NCBI GenBank assembly: GCA_030433005.1 | Contig: JAUILQ010000005.1 | Coordinates: 62,001-126,000, forward strand | From: Alphaproteobacteria bacterium | GTDB lineage: Bacteria; Pseudomonadota; Alphaproteobacteria; Kiloniellales; DSM-21159 | Reading direction: 5' to 3' | DNA: 64,000 nt | In this document: positions 34,519 through 43,021 of the stretch, one piece after another | How the letters are laid out: the number at the start of each line of letters is the position of its first letter | Numbering within the stretch: the first letter of the stretch is position 1 | The notes under the pieces: model-generated | Told to the model about the DNA's origin: nothing | The model's input: the letters and a program-made list of their open reading frames with translations, nothing else | Database searches by the model: none | Position numbers and translations under genes: made by a program

Positions 34519-34890
34519 ATGGATTCGCTCGATCGACAGGAGTCGGCCGCCCGCCCGGCAAGCCTGCTGCCGGCGCTGCTGCTGCTGGCGCTCAGCCTGC
34601 TGACGCTGCCGCTGCTCAGCCTGCGGTCGCCGGCGGCAGGGCAGGAGGTCGCCCTGCTGTTCCCGCCGGGCACGACCGCGGCCGAGAGCCTGCGCGCGGT
34701 CGCCGCCGCCGAGGGCCTGGCGGTGCGGTCCGGCGGCTTCGACAACCTGATGGTCGCCCGCTTCCCGCGCGACCTCGGCTGGTCCTCGGTCTGGGAGCTG
34801 GGCGCCCTCGCGGCCCTCGACCCGGCCGTCGCCGGCGCCTGCGCCGCGTTGCTCCAGAATCCCCCAGAGAGCCCTCCAGAAGGAGCCTGA
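34519..34890 (+). CDS. Small single-TM protein of unknown function
   Basis: This 123-residue protein has one hydrophobic helix (about residues 14-36, leucine-rich) and a predicted periplasmic remainder with a [17 protein letters not shown] helix followed by a LMVARFP strand. It ends with a proline-rich tail. I do not recognise the family. The stop is 4 bp before the chemoreceptor GTG, so it is very likely co-expressed with it and may modulate or assist the receptor. Confidence 0.65.
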   Translation: MDSLDRQESAARPASLLPALLLLALSLLTLPLLSLRSPAAGQEVALLFPPGTTAAESLRAVAAAEGLAVRSGGFDNLMVARFPRDLGWSSVWELGALAALDPAVAGACAALLQNPPESPPEGA

Positions 34891-34894
34891 TCCC

Positions 34895-36352
34895 GTGAAC
34901 GCCCTGCTTCGGATCCGCAGCCAGATCTCGCGTGCAGCCGTCGTCTACCTCTGGCTCCACGTGCCCGTCATCGCCGCCGTCGGCTTCCTGCTCGGCACCG
35001 GCAGCCTGCTGCCCGGCCTGCTCGCCGCCGGCTTCGCGCTGGCCGCGACCCTGGCCTGGCGCTTCGACGCCTCGGGAGACAGCGCCCGTCCGGTCGCCGG
35101 CGTCGCCCTGGTCGTCATGGTCTCGCTGCTGGTCTACCAGTTCCGCGGCCACCCCTGGCAGATCGACATGCATATGTACTTCTTCGCGGCGCTCGCCCTG
35201 ACGGCGGCCTACTGCGATTGGAGGACGCTGCTGATTTCCGCCGGCGCCATCGCGCTGCACCACCTCGGCCTCAACTTCATCTATGCCGCCGCGGTGTTCC
35301 CGGGCGGCGCCGATCTGGCGCGGGTCGTGCTGCACGCCGTGATCGTCGTCGTCGAGACGGCCGCCCTGGTCTGGCTGACCTTCCGCCTGAACGGCGCCTT
35401 CGCCGCCAGCGAGCAGGCCGTGCAGCGCGCCCAGGCCGCCGAGGCCGAGGCGCACCGCGCCTCCGAGGCGCGCGAGCAGGCCGAGCGCGAGGCCGCCGAG
35501 CGCCGCCACCACGAGCTCACCGAGTTCGCCGCCAGTTTCGAGCAGGGCGTGGCGGCGGTCGTCCAGGCCGTTTCCCAGCAGGCCGAGGGCCTGCGCCTGC
35601 GCAGCGACGAGCTGTCGCACGCGGTCGGCGCCATGGGCGAGCGCAGCCAGTCGGCCGCCGGCCGCGCCAACGGCGCCGTCGACGAGGTCCAGAGCGCGGC
35701 CGCCGCGACCGAGGAGCTCGGCCGCTCGATCGAGGAGATCGCCGGCCGCGCCGCCGAGGCCGGCCGCATCAGCAACGAGGCCGTGGCCAATGCCGAGGCG
35801 ACCGACACCACCGTTCAGGCGCTGTCGGCTGCCGCCGAGAAGATCGGCGCCGTCGTCACCCTGATCTCGGAGATCGCCGAGCAGACCAACCTGCTGGCCT
35901 TGAACGCGACGATCGAGGCGGCGCGCGCCGGCGAGGCCGGCAAGGGCTTCGCGGTCGTCGCCTCCGAGGTCAAGAACCTGGCGACCCAGACCGCCAAGGC
36001 GACCGACGAGATCTCCCAGCAGATCGCCGAGATGCAGGGCGCCACCGGCGAGTCGGTCCAGGCGATCGCGCGCATCCGCGAGACCATCGAGAAGCTCGAC
36101 GGCGTCGCCGGCGCGATCGCCGCGGCGGTCGAGGAGCAGTCGGTGGCGGTCAAGGAGATCAGCGGCAACGCCAACCGTGCCGCCGACAGCGCCGGCCAGG
36201 CCGGTCGCGAGATCGTCGAGCTCGGCTCCTCCGCCGAGCACGCCCGCGGCGCGGTCCGCGAGAACGCCTCGGCCTCCGAGACGCTGGGCGGCCTGGTCGC
36301 CGACCTCGAGGGCCAGGTCAGCGACTTCCTGCGCCGCGTCCGCGCCGCCTGA
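34895..36352 (+). CDS. Methyl-accepting chemotaxis protein with multi-helix membrane sensor and no HAMP
   Basis: This 485-residue chemoreceptor signals to CheA/CheW. Residues 1 to about 170 form about six TM helices, including a histidine-rich stretch ([10 protein letters not shown], then CDWRT and HHLGLNF) found in a widespread alphaproteobacterial membrane sensor module. A coiled coil follows (about 170-210) without a recognisable HAMP domain. The signalling domain carries the conserved hairpin tip [20 protein letters not shown] (about residues 325-345). No periplasmic ligand domain is present, so it may sense a membrane or intracellular cue. The GTG start has an AGAAGGAG site. Confidence 0.9.
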   Translation: MNALLRIRSQISRAAVVYLWLHVPVIAAVGFLLGTGSLLPGLLAAGFALAATLAWRFDASGDSARPVAGVALVVMVSLLVYQFRGHPWQIDMHMYFFAALALTAAYCDWRTLLISAGAIALHHLGLNFIYAAAVFPGGADLARVVLHAVIVVVETAALVWLTFRLNGAFAASEQAVQRAQAAEAEAHRASEAREQAEREAAERRHHELTEFAASFEQGVAAVVQAVSQQAEGLRLRSDELSHAVGAMGERSQSAAGRANGAVDEVQSAAAATEELGRSIEEIAGRAAEAGRISNEAVANAEATDTTVQALSAAAEKIGAVVTLISEIAEQTNLLALNATIEAARAGEAGKGFAVVASEVKNLATQTAKATDEISQQIAEMQGATGESVQAIARIRETIEKLDGVAGAIAAAVEEQSVAVKEISGNANRAADSAGQAGREIVELGSSAEHARGAVRENASASETLGGLVADLEGQVSDFLRRVRAA

Positions 36353-36375
36353 CGCCCGTTCCTCTCGTCGCGCGA

Positions 36376-36398
36376 GGGCCCGGCCTCCGGCCGGGCCC
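36376..36398. terminator. Bidirectional hairpin between MCP and ubiD genes
   Basis: A perfect 10-bp GC stem (GGGCCCGGCC, loop TCC, GGCCGGGCCC) lies between two convergent stops, 23 bp after the MCP and 15 bp after ubiD. No T-tract follows on either side. Confidence 0.45.
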
Positions 36399-36413
36399 CA
36401 GCCGGTCAGCCCC

Positions 36414-37925
36414 TCAGCGTTTCCAGATGGCCGTGCCGCTGCCGGGCAGGCCGAGCTTCGGCCAGAGCGCGTCGACCCGCTCGACGATCTCGGGGTCCAT
36501 GCGGATCTCGCGGCCCCATTCGCGCCTCGTCTCGGGCGGCCACTTGTCGGTGGCGTCGAGGCCGATCTTGGAGCCGAGGCCCGATTCGGGACTGGCGAAG
36601 TCCAGGTAGTCGATCGGCGTGTTCTCCAGCACGGTGATGTCGCGCGCCGGATCCATCTTGGTCGAGACCGCCCACCAGACGTCCTTCCAGTCGCGCGCGT
36701 CGACCGAGTCGTCCACGACGATCACCCACTTGGTGTACATGAACTGTCGCAGGTACGACCAGGCGCCGAGCATCACCCGCTTGGCGTGGCCGGGGTAGGC
36801 CTTCTTCATCGAGACCACGGCGATGCGGTAGCTGCAGCCCTCGGGCGGCAGCCAGAAGTCGGTGATCTCCGGGAACTGCTGCTGCAGCAGCGGGATGAAG
36901 ACCTCGTTGAGCGCCTCGCCCAGCACCGAGGGCTCGTCGGGCGGCCGGCCGGTGAAGGTCGAGAGGTAGATCGGCCTGCGGCGCCGGGTGATCGCGGTCA
37001 CCGTGAAGGTCGGAAAGGACTCGACCGCGTTGTAGTAGCCGGTGTGGTCGCCGTAGGGGCCCTCGTCGGCGACCTCGTCCAGGCTGACGTGGCCCTCCAG
37101 CACGATCTCGGCCTCGGCCGGCACCTTCAGCGGCACGGTCTTGCAGTCGACCAGCTCAACCTTGCGGCCGCGCAGCAGACCGGCGAACTGGTACTCCGAC
37201 AGCGTGTCGGGCACCGGCGTGACCGCGGCCAGGATGGTCCCGGGGTCGGCGCCGAGCACGACCGCCGCCGGCAGCGGCTCGCGCTTCTCGGCCTTCCAGC
37301 GGGCGTGGTGCTGGGCGCCGCCGCGGTGCTTCAGCCAGCGCATCACCGTCTTGTCGCGGCCGAGCCGCTGCATGCGGTAGATGCCCAGGTTGAAGTCGTC
37401 CTCGCGCTTCTTGCCGGGCCCGCGGGTGACGACCAGCGGCCAGGTGATCAGCGGCGCCGGCTCGCCCGGCCAGCAGGTCTGGATCGGCAGCGCCTCGAGA
37501 TCGATGTCCTGGCCCTGCAGCACGACCTCCTGGCAGGGCGCAGAGCCCAGTGTCTTCGGCTTCATCGCCATGACTGTGCGCAACAGCGGCAGCATGCCGA
37601 CCGCCTCGCGGAAGCCGCCGGGCGGTTCCGGCTGGCGCAGGAAGGCCAGGGTCTCGCCGACCTCGCGCAGCTGGTCCGGCTCGCGGTCCATGCCCCAGGC
37701 GACGCGCTCGACCGTGCCGAAGAGATTGACCAGCACCGGCATGTCGTAGCGACGTCCGCCCGGCCCGGTGACGTTCTCGAACAGCACCGCCGGGCCTGCC
37801 TCGGCGAGCAGGCGGGTCTGGATCTCGGTCATCTCCAGGACGGTCGAGACCGGCTCGCGTACGCGTACGAGGCGTCCGGCGGTCTCGAGCTTCTCGATGA
37901 AGTCGCGCAGGCTGTCGTAGGGCAT
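36414..37925 (-). CDS. ubiD: UbiD-family decarboxylase
   Basis: This 503-residue prenylated-FMN-dependent decarboxylase is probably for 3-polyprenyl-4-hydroxybenzoate in ubiquinone synthesis. The family block [13 protein letters not shown]...[12 protein letters not shown] (about residues 265-300) supplies the acidic active-site residues, and [14 protein letters not shown] lies further on. I use the ATG at 37925; a TTG three codons earlier has no better ribosome site. UbiX, which makes the cofactor, is not in this window, while ubiA lies 3 kb away. It stands alone and convergent to the chemoreceptor gene. Confidence 0.92.
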   Translation of the reverse strand: MPYDSLRDFIEKLETAGRLVRVREPVSTVLEMTEIQTRLLAEAGPAVLFENVTGPGGRRYDMPVLVNLFGTVERVAWGMDREPDQLREVGETLAFLRQPEPPGGFREAVGMLPLLRTVMAMKPKTLGSAPCQEVVLQGQDIDLEALPIQTCWPGEPAPLITWPLVVTRGPGKKREDDFNLGIYRMQRLGRDKTVMRWLKHRGGAQHHARWKAEKREPLPAAVVLGADPGTILAAVTPVPDTLSEYQFAGLLRGRKVELVDCKTVPLKVPAEAEIVLEGHVSLDEVADEGPYGDHTGYYNAVESFPTFTVTAITRRRRPIYLSTFTGRPPDEPSVLGEALNEVFIPLLQQQFPEITDFWLPPEGCSYRIAVVSMKKAYPGHAKRVMLGAWSYLRQFMYTKWVIVVDDSVDARDWKDVWWAVSTKMDPARDITVLENTPIDYLDFASPESGLGSKIGLDATDKWPPETRREWGREIRMDPEIVERVDALWPKLGLPGSGTAIWKR

Positions 37926-38182
37926 GGCCGGCAACTTAGCGCCGGCCGCCGGCGCGGCAAACGGCGAAAGCCGAGGGCCGCCGGGGTAGCCGCCAGGAAA
38001 GCCGTCGGAACGGCGGCGCTAACCGTTCGTTTAGTCTCCAGCGTCAGGCTGCGGCCCTGCGCGGACCGCGCTTGTGCCACGAAAGCAGGCATTGCGACCC
38101 GATGCCGCTTGATCGGCGCGGCCGCCTCGGTGCAGTCTGAAGCGGAAGATTTCGCTGGGTTGAATACAGGCGAGTTACGACC

Positions 38183-38395
38183 ATGCAGCAATATTGGGTC
38201 GTCGGCGGCGAATATCGCGACACGAAGTTCCAAGTGCCGCTCGGGGACAAGGAGCAGTGGCTCGGTCCCTTCTCGAGCTACGTCGACGCGAAGGAAGAGT
38301 GGGCCCGTCGGGCCTGGATGACCGTCGACGAGGCGCACACGCGCTACCGGATCGAGGCGATCGACCAGGACGAGGCGCCGCCCTGCACCGATTGA
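38183..38395 (+). CDS. DUF4170 domain protein
   Basis: This 70-residue soluble protein has the DUF4170 pattern: QYWVVGGEYRDT at the N terminus, LGPFSSYVDAKEEWARRAW in the middle and TRYRIE near the end. The family is small, conserved in alphaproteobacteria and of unknown function; the fold looks like a compact alpha/beta unit. An AGGCGAG site lies 8 nt upstream. The 257-bp gap before it is AT-richer than the surroundings and probably carries its promoter, though no clear hexamer pair stands out. Confidence 0.85.
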   Translation: MQQYWVVGGEYRDTKFQVPLGDKEQWLGPFSSYVDAKEEWARRAWMTVDEAHTRYRIEAIDQDEAPPCTD

Positions 38396-38459
38396 GGGGG
38401 CGACTCGAGCCGTCCCGGGTCCTGCCCGCCCCGCCAGCCGCGGCAGCCTGAGGCCGGCC

Positions 38460-39185
38460 ATGCCCTGGCCGCTGCCCGACGCCGCCGCCGAGCGCCTCGC
38501 CCTGGCGCTCGACTACCCCTACGCGGCTCCCGAAAGCTCCTACCTCTTCGCGGAGGGGGCCGAGCAGCCGATCGCGGCTGCCGACTACGCCGGTCGGCGC
38601 CCGGTGCTGGCGCACGGCTCGAACCGGGCGCCCGGGCAGCTGCTGCGCAAGTTCGGCACGGCGGCGGAAATCCCGGTGACCTACGCCTGGCTCGCCGGCT
38701 TCGACGTCGTCTACGCCGCCCACGTGACGCGCTACGGGGCCGTATCCTCGACCCTGCAGCGCGCACCGGGCTGCCGGGTGCGTGTCGCGCTGACCTGGCT
38801 GAACGAGGCCCAGCTCGCCCGCATGCACGAGACCGAGGGGGCGGCCAGCTACCCCTTCGGACGTCTGGAGGGCGTGACGCTGGAGCCCGAGGAAGGACCC
38901 GCCGCCGCCGCTTTCGAGTGCTACGTCAACGCCCACGGCAGCCTGGCCGAGGCGGGCCGGCCGGTCGGCCTCGGTCTGCTGCGCGCCGAATCCCGGCCGC
39001 ACGGCGCTCGGCTGCAGCGCGACCTGCAGGAGGCGCTGCGGGCGCGCCATCATCCCGCCGACAGCCTCGAGGCCCACGTGCTGGCGACCATCGCCGACCC
39101 CGGGCGCCGCCGCGCCTTCGCCGAGCGGCTGCGCGCCGAGGCCCTGCCGCTCGACCTGCCGGGGTTCGTCAAGGGCGTGCGCTGA
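38460..39185 (+). CDS. Gamma-glutamylcyclotransferase-like protein (tentative)
   Basis: This 241-residue protein is of uncertain family. Its N-terminal half shows a LAHGSNRAPGQL loop (about residues 50-61) like the YGS-type loop of gamma-glutamylcyclotransferase-fold proteins, then a LAGFDVVYA strand and LNEAQLARMHETEG, where the Glu of the TEG would be the catalytic acid. The C-terminal helices (about 170-240) are not part of the standard fold. If correct it may cleave a gamma-glutamyl compound, consistent with glutathione genes elsewhere in the window. GAGG precedes the ATG. The role is inference. Confidence 0.6.
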   Translation: MPWPLPDAAAERLALALDYPYAAPESSYLFAEGAEQPIAAADYAGRRPVLAHGSNRAPGQLLRKFGTAAEIPVTYAWLAGFDVVYAAHVTRYGAVSSTLQRAPGCRVRVALTWLNEAQLARMHETEGAASYPFGRLEGVTLEPEEGPAAAAFECYVNAHGSLAEAGRPVGLGLLRAESRPHGARLQRDLQEALRARHHPADSLEAHVLATIADPGRRRAFAERLRAEALPLDLPGFVKGVR

Positions 39186-39203
39186 GCGCCGGTCCGCGAC
39201 CGG

Positions 39204-40193
39204 TCAGGCGAGGCCGAGCAGCTGGCGGACCCCCGGCGAGAGCTGCGCCGCCAGGTAGCCGGCGTAGAGCGCCAGCAGGACGGCGCCTTCGCGCCGGCCG
39301 AGCCGCCAGCCGCTGAGGGCGAAGACCACCAGCACCAGCGAGGCGGCGACCATCGCCCAGATGTCGAAGGCCGCGATCTCGCGCGGCACCGGAATCGGCT
39401 GGACGACGGCCGTGACGCCGGCGATGCCCAGGATGTTGAAGATGTTGCTGCCGACGATGTTGCCGAAGGCGACGTCGCTCTGCCGGCGCAGCGCCGCCAT
39501 CACGGAGGTCACCAGCTCGGGCAGCGAGGTACCGACCGCGACCAGCGTCAGCCCGATCACCGTCTCCGAGAGCCCGGCGTCGCGCGCCAGCACGATGGCG
39601 GCGTCGACCAGCAGGTCGGCGCCGAGCACGACGCCGGCGATGCCCCCCGCGGCGAGGGCCAGGGCGGCGGCCAGCCCGAGTCGCTTCGGCGCCACCGCCT
39701 CGGCCTCGGCCGCGTGGACGGCCGCGGCCGCCGCCGCGTCGGGACCCTTTGCGCCGCGCTCGCTCCAGAAGGCGTAGAGGGTGAAGGCCAGGAGCAGGAG
39801 CAGGAACACGATGCCGGCGGCGCGGGTCATCTCGCCGCCGAGCGCGACCCCGGTCAGCGCCAGGGCGGTCAATACCAGCACCAGGCCGTCGCGCCGGAAC
39901 GCCCGGCGCTCGATAGCCAGCGGCAGGATCACGGCCGACAGCCCGAGGATCAGCAGGATGTTGGCGATGTTGCTGCCGACGACGTTGCCGAGCGCGATGC
40001 CCGGCGAGCCGCGCAGCGCGCCATGCAGGCTGGCCACCAGCTCCGGCGTCGAGGTGCCGAAGCCGACCAGGGTCAGGCCGATGACCAGGGGCGAGACGCC
40101 GAGCCGGGTCGCGACGGCGACGCTGCCCTTGACCAGGGCCTCGCCGCCGCCGAGCAGCAGGACGAGACCGACCGCCAGTTCGACCAGGGTCAC
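39204..40193 (-). CDS. Calcium/sodium antiporter (CaCA family, YrbG-like)
   Basis: This 329-residue cation exchanger consists of two inverted five-helix repeats. Both alpha repeats are intact: GFGTSTPELVASL with GNVVGSNIANILLILG in the first half, and AVGTSLPELVTSV with GNIVGSNIFNILGI in the second. A cytoplasmic Ala-rich linker (about 145-170) separates them. It should exchange Ca2+ for Na+ or H+ across the inner membrane. The start is a GTG at 40193, where the first helix begins; the frame further upstream lacks a helix and a ribosome site. Confidence 0.9.
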   Translation of the reverse strand: MTLVELAVGLVLLLGGGEALVKGSVAVATRLGVSPLVIGLTLVGFGTSTPELVASLHGALRGSPGIALGNVVGSNIANILLILGLSAVILPLAIERRAFRRDGLVLVLTALALTGVALGGEMTRAAGIVFLLLLLAFTLYAFWSERGAKGPDAAAAAAVHAAEAEAVAPKRLGLAAALALAAGGIAGVVLGADLLVDAAIVLARDAGLSETVIGLTLVAVGTSLPELVTSVMAALRRQSDVAFGNIVGSNIFNILGIAGVTAVVQPIPVPREIAAFDIWAMVAASLVLVVFALSGWRLGRREGAVLLALYAGYLAAQLSPGVRQLLGLA

Positions 40194-40336
40194 CGCCGCA
40201 CCGCCTGCGAGCCGTCCAGACAAGTGCCTGCCGGCCGTTCGGATCGTGGTGTCATGAAGCCGCCCTCGCCGTCGGTTGCGTCTGTGCAACGCGACGCGGC
40301 GCCTGCGGTTTCGACAGGCGCAAGGCCGGAGCCCGC

Positions 40337-41002
40337 CTACCCGGCGACGCGCCAGACCACGGCATTGCGCAGGTCGCTGTCCTCGAGCTCGCGGCTGGTC
40401 TTCACGCCGTAGGCGGTGACGCGCTCGAGCCCGCTCTTCGGCAGGTAGCTGCGGCCCGGGTCGCCGAGCAGGACCAGCGCGCCGCGCCCGGCCAGCGCCT
40501 GCAGCCAGGCGAAGGCGCGCTCGGCCATGGGGCGCTCGTAGCAGACGTCGCCGGCCAGCACGACGTCCCAGCCCTCGTCGCGACCGACCAGGTCGTCGCC
40601 GCGCACGGTCAGCGCCAGGCCGTTGAGCTCGGCGTTGAGCCGCAGCGCGGCCAGGGCGAAGGGGTCGATGTCGCTGGCCTCGACCGCCGCCGCGCCGGCG
40701 CGCGCGGCGGCCAGGCCGGCGACCCCGCTGCCGGCGGCGAAGTCGAGCACGCGCCGACCGGCGACGATGCCCGGCTCGTCGAGCAGGTAGCGCGCCAGCC
40801 CCTGGCCGCCGGCCCAGGCGAAGGCCCAGTAGGGCGGCGGTACGCCGAGCGCGGCCAGCTCGGCCTCGGTGGCCTGCCACAGCGGGATGACCTCGCTCGC
40901 CAGGTGCAGGCGCAGCTCGGGAATCAGCGAGGGGCTCTCGACCGCCGTCTGGGCGCGCACGAAGCCTGCCGGCTCGCGCGCCGCCGGGGCCGGGGCGGTC
41001 AT
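40337..41002 (-). CDS. Protein methyltransferase, ETF-beta lysine methyltransferase (METTL20) type
   Basis: This 221-residue class I SAM methyltransferase has motif I VLDFAAGSGVAGLAAA (about residues 85-100), an acidic DIDPFALAA loop that binds the ribose, and DVVLAGDVCYE (about 145-155) corresponding to the DxxY-type post-motif of METTL20-like enzymes. PPYWAFAWAGGQGLARYL upstream is also characteristic. Bacterial relatives methylate the electron-transfer flavoprotein beta subunit. The ATG overlaps the ubiA stop (ATGA), so both are made from one mRNA, linking it to respiratory electron transfer by context. Confidence 0.8.
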   Translation of the reverse strand: MTAPAPAAREPAGFVRAQTAVESPSLIPELRLHLASEVIPLWQATEAELAALGVPPPYWAFAWAGGQGLARYLLDEPGIVAGRRVLDFAAGSGVAGLAAARAGAAAVEASDIDPFALAALRLNAELNGLALTVRGDDLVGRDEGWDVVLAGDVCYERPMAERAFAWLQALAGRGALVLLGDPGRSYLPKSGLERVTAYGVKTSRELEDSDLRNAVVWRVAG

Positions 41003-41949
41003 TGCGCCAGCGGCACGGCGAGCAGGCCGGCGAGCAGTAGCAGCCCGGCCCAGCGGTTGGAACGGAACAGCAGCAGGCAGCGCGCCGGATCGTCGATCGC
41101 CAGGCGCGCGACCTGCCAGGCGAACTGCAGCGCCAGGCCGGCGAGGCCCAGCCAGGCGGGCCAGGCGAGGTCGGCCCGCCAGAGCGCCGCCGCGAACAGC
41201 AGCGTCGCGGCGGCGTAGAAGACCACGAGCCAGGGCCGGGTCCGGGCGCCGAGCTTCAGCGCCGAGGACTTGACGCCGATCAGCACGTCGTCGTCCTTGT
41301 CCATGTGGGCGTAGATCGTGTCGTAGCCGAGCGTCCAGAAGATGCCGCCGAGGTAGAGCAGGAGCGGCGCCCAGCCCAGCGAGTCGGTCACCGCGGCCCA
41401 GCCGACCAGCGCGCCCCAGTTGAAGGTCAGACCGAGCCAGAGCTGCGGCCAGTAGGTGATCCGCTTCATCAGGGGGTAGGGGAAGACCAGCAGCAGCGAG
41501 GCGACGCCCAGCCAGATCGCGGTCCAGGACAGCTGGACCAGCACGGCCAGCCCGATCAGCAGCAGCAGGGCGAGGAAGGCCAGGGCCTGGCGCGGCGAGA
41601 CCTGGCCGCTCGGGATCGGCCGCTCGGCGGTGCGCGCGACCTTGGCGTCGTACTCGCGGTCGAGCAGGTCGTTGACCGTGCAGCCGGCGCCGCGCATGAC
41701 CACGGCGCCGACGCCGAACAGCAGGTAGAGCCAGAGGTCGGGCGCCCGAACTCCGCCCGCACCGGCCGCGCCCTGGGCCAGCGCGATCGACCACCAGCAG
41801 GGCAGCAGCAGCAGCCAGGTGCCGATCGGCCGGTCGAGCCGGGCGAGGCGCAGGTAGGGCCGCCAGGCCGCCGGGGCGACGCGCAGCACCAGGGCGTCGC
41901 CCCGGATGTCGCTGGCCGTGCGCGAGGAGCTGCTCATGGCGCTAGCCAT
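40999..41949 (-). CDS. ubiA: 4-hydroxybenzoate polyprenyltransferase
   Basis: This 316-residue membrane prenyltransferase attaches the isoprenoid tail in ubiquinone synthesis. The first aspartate-rich motif is N93-D94-xx-D97-xxx-D101 in NDLLDREYD, and the second is DTIYAHMDKDDD (about residues 205-216). About eight TM helices are expected. Start codons at 41949 and 41937 (four codons apart) are both possible; I keep the longer. It is divergent from rsmE and coupled to the methyltransferase gene downstream. Confidence 0.95.
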   Translation of the reverse strand: MASAMSSSSRTASDIRGDALVLRVAPAAWRPYLRLARLDRPIGTWLLLLPCWWSIALAQGAAGAGGVRAPDLWLYLLFGVGAVVMRGAGCTVNDLLDREYDAKVARTAERPIPSGQVSPRQALAFLALLLLIGLAVLVQLSWTAIWLGVASLLLVFPYPLMKRITYWPQLWLGLTFNWGALVGWAAVTDSLGWAPLLLYLGGIFWTLGYDTIYAHMDKDDDVLIGVKSSALKLGARTRPWLVVFYAAATLLFAAALWRADLAWPAWLGLAGLALQFAWQVARLAIDDPARCLLLFRSNRWAGLLLLAGLLAVPLAQ

Positions 41950-42041
41950 AGCGCCGCCGGGGGGCCGCTGTCATCGGTCCTCGCGCGGGAAAGCGACGCG
42001 CCCGCCTGACAAGGCGACCTGCCATCGGCTAGCTTCGCCGC

Positions 42042-42848
42042 ATGACCGCAGCCGATTCCTCGAACCCGGCCGCCGCGCGCGTCGCCACCCGCCTGCACGT
42101 CGACGAGCCGCTGGCCGCCGGCGGCACCGTCGGGCTCGACCGGGACCGTGCCCACTACCTGCGCTCGGTGCTGCGCCTTTCGTCCGGCGACGCCGTGGCC
42201 CTGTTCAACGCGCGCGACGGCGAGTGGCTGGCGCGGCTCGAGGGGCTGGGCAAGGGCTGGGCCTCGGTCGCCGTCGAGGCGCAGCGGCGGCCGCCGGTCG
42301 CCGAGCCCGACCTCTGGCTGGTCTTCGCGCCGATCAAGCGGGCGCGCATCGACTTTCTCGCCGAGAAGGCCAGCGAGCTCGGCTGCTCGCTGCTGCAGCC
42401 GGTGCTGACCCGCTTCACCATGGTCGAGCGGGTCAACGTCGAGCGGCTCGCCGCCAACGCCCGCGAGGCGGCCGAGCAGTGCGAGCGGCTGAGCGTGCCG
42501 GCGGTGCGCGAGCCGCTGGCGCTGGAGCGCCTGCTCGACGGCTGGGGCGAGAGCGATGAGACCCGCGGCCGCCGCCTGGTCATGGCCGACGAGGGCGGTG
42601 CCCACGACCGCAGCCTGCCGCCGCTCGGCGACGCCGTGGCCGCGGCGGCGGAGGAAGCCGGCGGCGCCGGGGGGAGCTGGGCCCTGCTGATCGGCCCGGA
42701 GGGCGGCTTCGCGCCGGCCGAGCGCGAGCGTCTGGCCGCCCTGCCGGGGATCGTCCGCGGCACCCTGGGGCCGCGTCTGCTGCGCGCCGATACCGCGGCG
42801 GTCGCCGGCCTGGCGCTGCTGCAGGCGCGGGTCGGCGACTGGCGCTGA
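42042..42848 (+). CDS. rsmE: 16S rRNA (uracil-1498-N3)-methyltransferase
   Basis: This 268-residue SPOUT-class methyltransferase modifies U1498 of 16S rRNA. An N-terminal PUA-like domain (about 15-85, with DRAHYLRSVLRL) precedes the knotted catalytic domain, where LLIGPEGGF and LGPRLLRADTAAVAGLALLQ form the SAM-binding trefoil knot. The frame is complete. It is followed by gshA after 173 bp, an order shared by many alphaproteobacteria. A TTGCCGCC/GGCGGCAA palindrome (42854-42869) just after the stop may act as a 3' end. Confidence 0.93.
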   Translation: MTAADSSNPAAARVATRLHVDEPLAAGGTVGLDRDRAHYLRSVLRLSSGDAVALFNARDGEWLARLEGLGKGWASVAVEAQRRPPVAEPDLWLVFAPIKRARIDFLAEKASELGCSLLQPVLTRFTMVERVNVERLAANAREAAEQCERLSVPAVREPLALERLLDGWGESDETRGRRLVMADEGGAHDRSLPPLGDAVAAAAEEAGGAGGSWALLIGPEGGFAPAERERLAALPGIVRGTLGPRLLRADTAAVAGLALLQARVGDWR

Positions 42849-42891
42849 CGATCTTGCCGCCGGCGGCAAAGGTGCGATGAAAATCCGGGAC

Positions 42892-42921
42892 TTGACGCGG
42901 CACCAGGGCAGCCGCCTTTAT
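42892..42921 (+). promoter_or_regulatory. Possible gshA promoter
   Basis: TTGACG (42892-42897) is followed by an AT-containing CTTTAT (42916-42921) after 18 nt. The -10 is weak, so this is only a candidate. Confidence 0.3.
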
Positions 42922-43021
42922 CAGCGCCGCGTCCGATAGCCGCCGCCCGGGCTGCCCGTCGCCCGGCGAATCCCCGGGGACGGCGGCGCGCGAGACCAGC
43001 CGGAGCCCCAGGAAAGACCCC

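Noticed and set aside
40303-40325. Third copy of the GAGCCTGTCGA repeat family
   Set aside because: The sequence around TTTCGACAGGCGC matches only part of the core and has no paired arm, so chance cannot be excluded.
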